Assembly: GCA_963693365.1 (NCBI GenBank) | Contig: CAVNZM010000002.1 | Span: 3,162,001-3,226,000, forward strand | Reading direction: 5' to 3' | DNA from: Amoebidium appalachense | Taxonomy: Eukaryota; Ichthyosporea | Length of the DNA: 64,000 nucleotides | In this document: piece by piece, positions 61,152 to 64,000 of the stretch | How positions within the stretch are numbered: position 1 is the first letter of the stretch | Layout of the letters: each line of letters begins with the position of its first letter | Position numbers and translations under genes: made by a program | Notes under the pieces: generated by a model | The model's database searches: none | Told to the model about the DNA's origin: nothing | The model's input: only the letters and a program-made list of their open reading frames with translations

Positions 61152-61931
61152 AGTCCCTCTGGCACGGTGGTGCCTAGATGGCTTTACACGCGGGAATTCT
61201 CTGGCACGGTGGTGCCTGGGTATTTTCGAAAACAAAGCCCCTCTGGCACGGTGGTGCCCGGGTGGCCCAAAACGCGGGAGTCCTCTGGCACGGTGGTGCC
61301 TGGGTACTTTTGTGAGTCCTCTGGCATGGTGGTGCCTGGCCGTACTTTAATTCACTAGAGCCCTCTGGCACGATGGTGCCTGGGTACTTCAATTAGTCCT
61401 CTGGCACGGTGGTGCTTTGGTGCTTCTAAGTCCTCTGGCACGGTGGTGCCTGGGTACTTTTGTGAGTCCTCTGGCACGGTGGTGCCTGGGTACTTTAGTT
61501 CACTAGAGTCCTCTGGCACGGTGGTGCCTGGGTACCTTAATAAGTCCTCTGGCACGGTGGTGCCTGGGTACCTTAATAAGTCCTCTGGCACGGTGGTGCC
61601 TGGGTACTTTAATAAGTCCTCTGGCACGGTGGTGCCTGGGTACTTTAATAAGTCCTCTGGCACGGTGGTGCCTGGGTACTTTAATAAGTCCTCTGGCACG
61701 GTGGTGGCTGGGTATTTTTGTGAGTCCTCTGGCACCGTGGTGCCTGGGTCCTTTAATAAGTCCTCTGGCACGGTGGTGCCTGGGTCCTTTAATAAGTCCT
61801 TTGGCACGGTGGTGCCTGGGTCCTTTAATAAGTCCTCTGGCACGGTGGTGCCTGGGTCCTTTAATAAGTCCTCTGGCACGGTGGTGCCTGGGTACTTTAA
61901 TAAGTCCTCTGGCACGGTGGTGCCTGGGTGA
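61152..61931 (+). repeat. 36-bp minisatellite, 21 copies
   Basis: Twenty-one copies of a CTCTGGCACGGTGGTGCCTGGGT core with a variable TACTTTAATAAG-like spacer. Units are exactly 36 bp from about 61401 on; the first six are longer and more varied. The core holds a GGCAC-N4-GTGCC hairpin. Because 36 is a multiple of three, open frames of 162 aa (plus) and 186 aa (minus) with 12-residue repeats run through it. Nothing else suggests coding. Confidence 0.93.
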
Positions 61932-63283
61932 CCCCTTCGCTTTTCGGTTGCTGGCCTGAGGGTCGAGGGGCCCCCACAGCCAGCTGCCGGCTAGCGTCCC
62001 CTCAAAATACCCTGGCTGACAACACACACGTGCCCAACTCGTTAATACACACACACGCACACACACACACACACACGGTGGAAGTCTACCCTACCAGAAG
62101 GTACGGCACCACCTGGACTTCAAGCTGATGCGCCCCTCCCAGCCAAGCAAAGTGATCAGTGTTCGAGCTGTGTGCGGCAGCAGAGGACACACAGACATGC
62201 GGCTGCCTTCCCCGCTTGCGTGTTTTTTTTTTTTTGTTTTTTTTTTCTTTCTATCGATGAACATGCAACCAAACGACTCTTTTTCCTGAAACGGTGGTCA
62301 TTGGCTGCAAAAGAGTGCACTTCATTGATGGGATGTACCAACCTTAGAGCCCATGCCTGCACCTTAAGTGCGGAATAATCGTATTACGACTATAATAAAG
62401 CAAACAGTCGAGAACTAACCGCCGCTTGGCAGAGCACAGCCACACACTGTGCCGACGTGTCGTCTGAAAATTCAAGTAAATGTGCAGGTGAGCGGTGGGG
62501 GGGTTGAATGTGAGCTGTGTGTGTGCGTGTGTGTGTGTATGCACCAGCCAATCAGCACACCCCCAGCATGTACACCAGCCAACCAGCACACAATCACCAG
62601 CCTACATATACCTTCCGGTGCATTCACGCACTCACGCATGCGAGCGAATATGAGTAAATGTGTGTGTGTGCGGTGGGGGGGGTTGAATGTGAGCTGTGTG
62701 TGTGTATGCACCAGCCAATCAGCAGTATGCACCAACCAATCAGCACCTCATGTACACCAGCCAATCCGGGGGGGGGGGGGAAGGGGGGGGGGGGGGGGGG
62801 GGGGTTGTTACACCTTGCCTTTCCAGGGGGGTCGGGTGACGGCGGGGTTGGTGGTGGTGTGGTTGTGCCAGTGGTTGTGCCTGGAAAGTACTGTCAGCAC
62901 AGGCCTGACAGGTGTTGTGATGCGTGGCGGCGGGGAGTGTTTAGGCAGGTGGCGGAGAGACTGGGGAGAGAAAGGGCAAAATGTGACGCCAAATCGTCCA
63001 AGCTTAAGGCTGCCACACCGATTAGCCTCCCCTTTCCTCCCCTACTCTCGTTAAGTCACCATAATGCGCAATCACACCCAATCCCGAGCTCTCGAGGATC
63101 CCCCCCCCCCCCCCCCTTTCTTCCCAACCTCAATTAAAACCACACGTCCCTTCAAAAGCCCCTCCCCCCCCCCCCCCCCCCCCCCTCCCCTTCCCTTCCC
63201 AACCTTAATTAAACCCGCATGTCCCTTCAAAAGCGCCCCCCCAGGCCCCCTCCCCCCCCTCCCCCCTTCCCTTCCCTTCGATT

Positions 63284-63337
<54 letters not shown>

Positions 63338-63387
63338 CAAAAAACCTTTAGAACTACCATTTTAAGAACCCAAATCGAGCACAGTAA

Positions 63388-63431
<44 letters not shown>

Positions 63432-63868
63432 TTCCTCCCTCCCTCGAGCCCCTCCCCCCCCCCCCCCCCCCCCCCCCCTCCCCCTCCTCCTCCTCCCCCT
63501 CCTCCTCCTTCCCACATTCAAAGGAAAAGAAAAAAAAAAAGAAAAAAAAAATCTTTTCAAGAAAAAACACTCGCACACCCACCAAATCCTCCCTCTCTCT
63601 GAACATCCACCTGCCCACTGTGCCCACGATACACATAGTATTACACCCACATCACACACATACACACCCACATCACACACATACACACCACCACCACCAC
63701 AATAGCTGCACCGCCACACAGGCACGACAGAGCAACACCCCACGTGACCTTATCCTCCCCAAATGGCCACCTGTAACCAATCAGCACGTGCACACCTCTC
63801 AGGCACGCACCAGTCAATCCGCACTCCCCATGCAAACACACAAGCACACCACCAGCCGGCCCGTCTTT
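61932..63868. other. Repeat-rich right edge, no firm gene
   Basis: A (CA)n patch lies at about 62046-62076. A duplicated about 90-bp block (GGTTGAATGTGAGCTGTGTGT, then GCACCAGCCAATCAGCA) occurs at 62475-62560 and 62645-62725, with further CCAATCAGCA copies to 62765. G tracts are at 62768-62803, C tracts at 63100-63186 and 63390-63478, and (CA)n at 63289-63335. A possible exon at 62827-62911 is discussed under rejected items. Confidence 0.7.
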
Positions 63869-63951
63869 GCTTTAAACTAAAGCCTGTGTTTCTTTTCCGA
63901 TTGGCTAACAAATACGGTGCCAACTGGATCATTTTGTTTTATTGCAACCAG
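63869..63951 (+). repeat. Dispersed about 90-bp repeat, copy 2
   Basis: Partner of 59293-59384. The shared sequence ends at TTGCAACCA, and unique sequence runs to the window edge. Confidence 0.9.
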
Positions 63952-64000
63952 GAAGTTCCAGCTGAGTCTCTAAATGTTTTCATTTACATCTAAAATTAAC

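Noticed and set aside
61355-61931. Repeat protein encoded by the 36-bp minisatellite, or a CRISPR-like array
   Set aside because: Open frames follow from the 36-bp period. Spacers are not unique, and the window is eukaryotic, so CRISPR does not apply.
62827-62911. Possible exon after CTTTCCAG: Gly/Val-rich, then GKYCQHRPDR
   Set aside because: The acceptor is good and the Cys motif faintly recalls the somatomedin-B-like start of TINAG proteins, but the donor is weak and I could not find phase-compatible partner exons within the window.

Overview
This window is nuclear DNA of an intron-rich eukaryote, probably a unicellular one. The reasons are GT-AG introns that keep the reading frame across 2 to 18 exons, mitochondrial and secretory leader peptides, an RNA polymerase III tRNA gene, TATA/CCAAT-like promoters, LTR and LINE-type retroelements, and inverted-repeat elements. 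The lineage cannot be fixed from sequence alone. Introns and spacers are saturated with long C/G homopolymers, (CA)n/(GT)n and (CT)n. Most long open frames are simply read through these repeats and are not genes.

Layout: 1-2.5 kb is repeats plus an inverted-repeat element with a TAA target duplication. Three minus-strand genes follow: a LicD/fukutin-type type II membrane protein (2508-4989, 2 exons, 481 aa), an unrecognised probable membrane protein (6748-9469, 2 exons, 509 aa) and mitochondrial metalloprotease OMA1 (11996-21758, 11 exons, 329 aa). A 6.6 kb divergent spacer (21.8-28.3 kb) holds a foldback element, giant (CT)n and (CA)n tracts, and a decayed reverse transcriptase fragment between inverted GC-rich repeats. 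Three plus-strand genes follow: an unrecognised secreted Cys/Gly-rich protein (28347-33353, 6 exons, 663 aa), tRNA-dihydrouridine(47) synthase DUS3L (36656-54435, 18 exons, about 651 aa) and an intronless secreted NlpC/P60 cysteine peptidase (57148-57954, 268 aa). The last 6 kb carries a short LTR element, a 36-bp minisatellite and dispersed repeats.

The exon models for OMA1, DUS3L, LicD and the secreted gene were built by hand from splice sites. Each keeps one frame from ATG to stop, which is strong internal support. Most notable observations: (i) an intact non-autonomous LTR element with nearly identical LTRs, a 5-bp target duplication and a primer-binding site complementary to the anticodon arm of initiator tRNA-Met, as in copia; (ii) a tRNA-Asp gene inside an intron of DUS3L, a tRNA-modifying enzyme; (iii) a 450-bp tandem array in another DUS3L intron that repeats a potential 83-nt poison exon; (iv) decayed tandem copies of a DUS3L exon start; (v) a strict polarity of composite CnAn homopolymer junctions; and (vi) 3' splice sites formed by the ends of (CA)n microsatellites.
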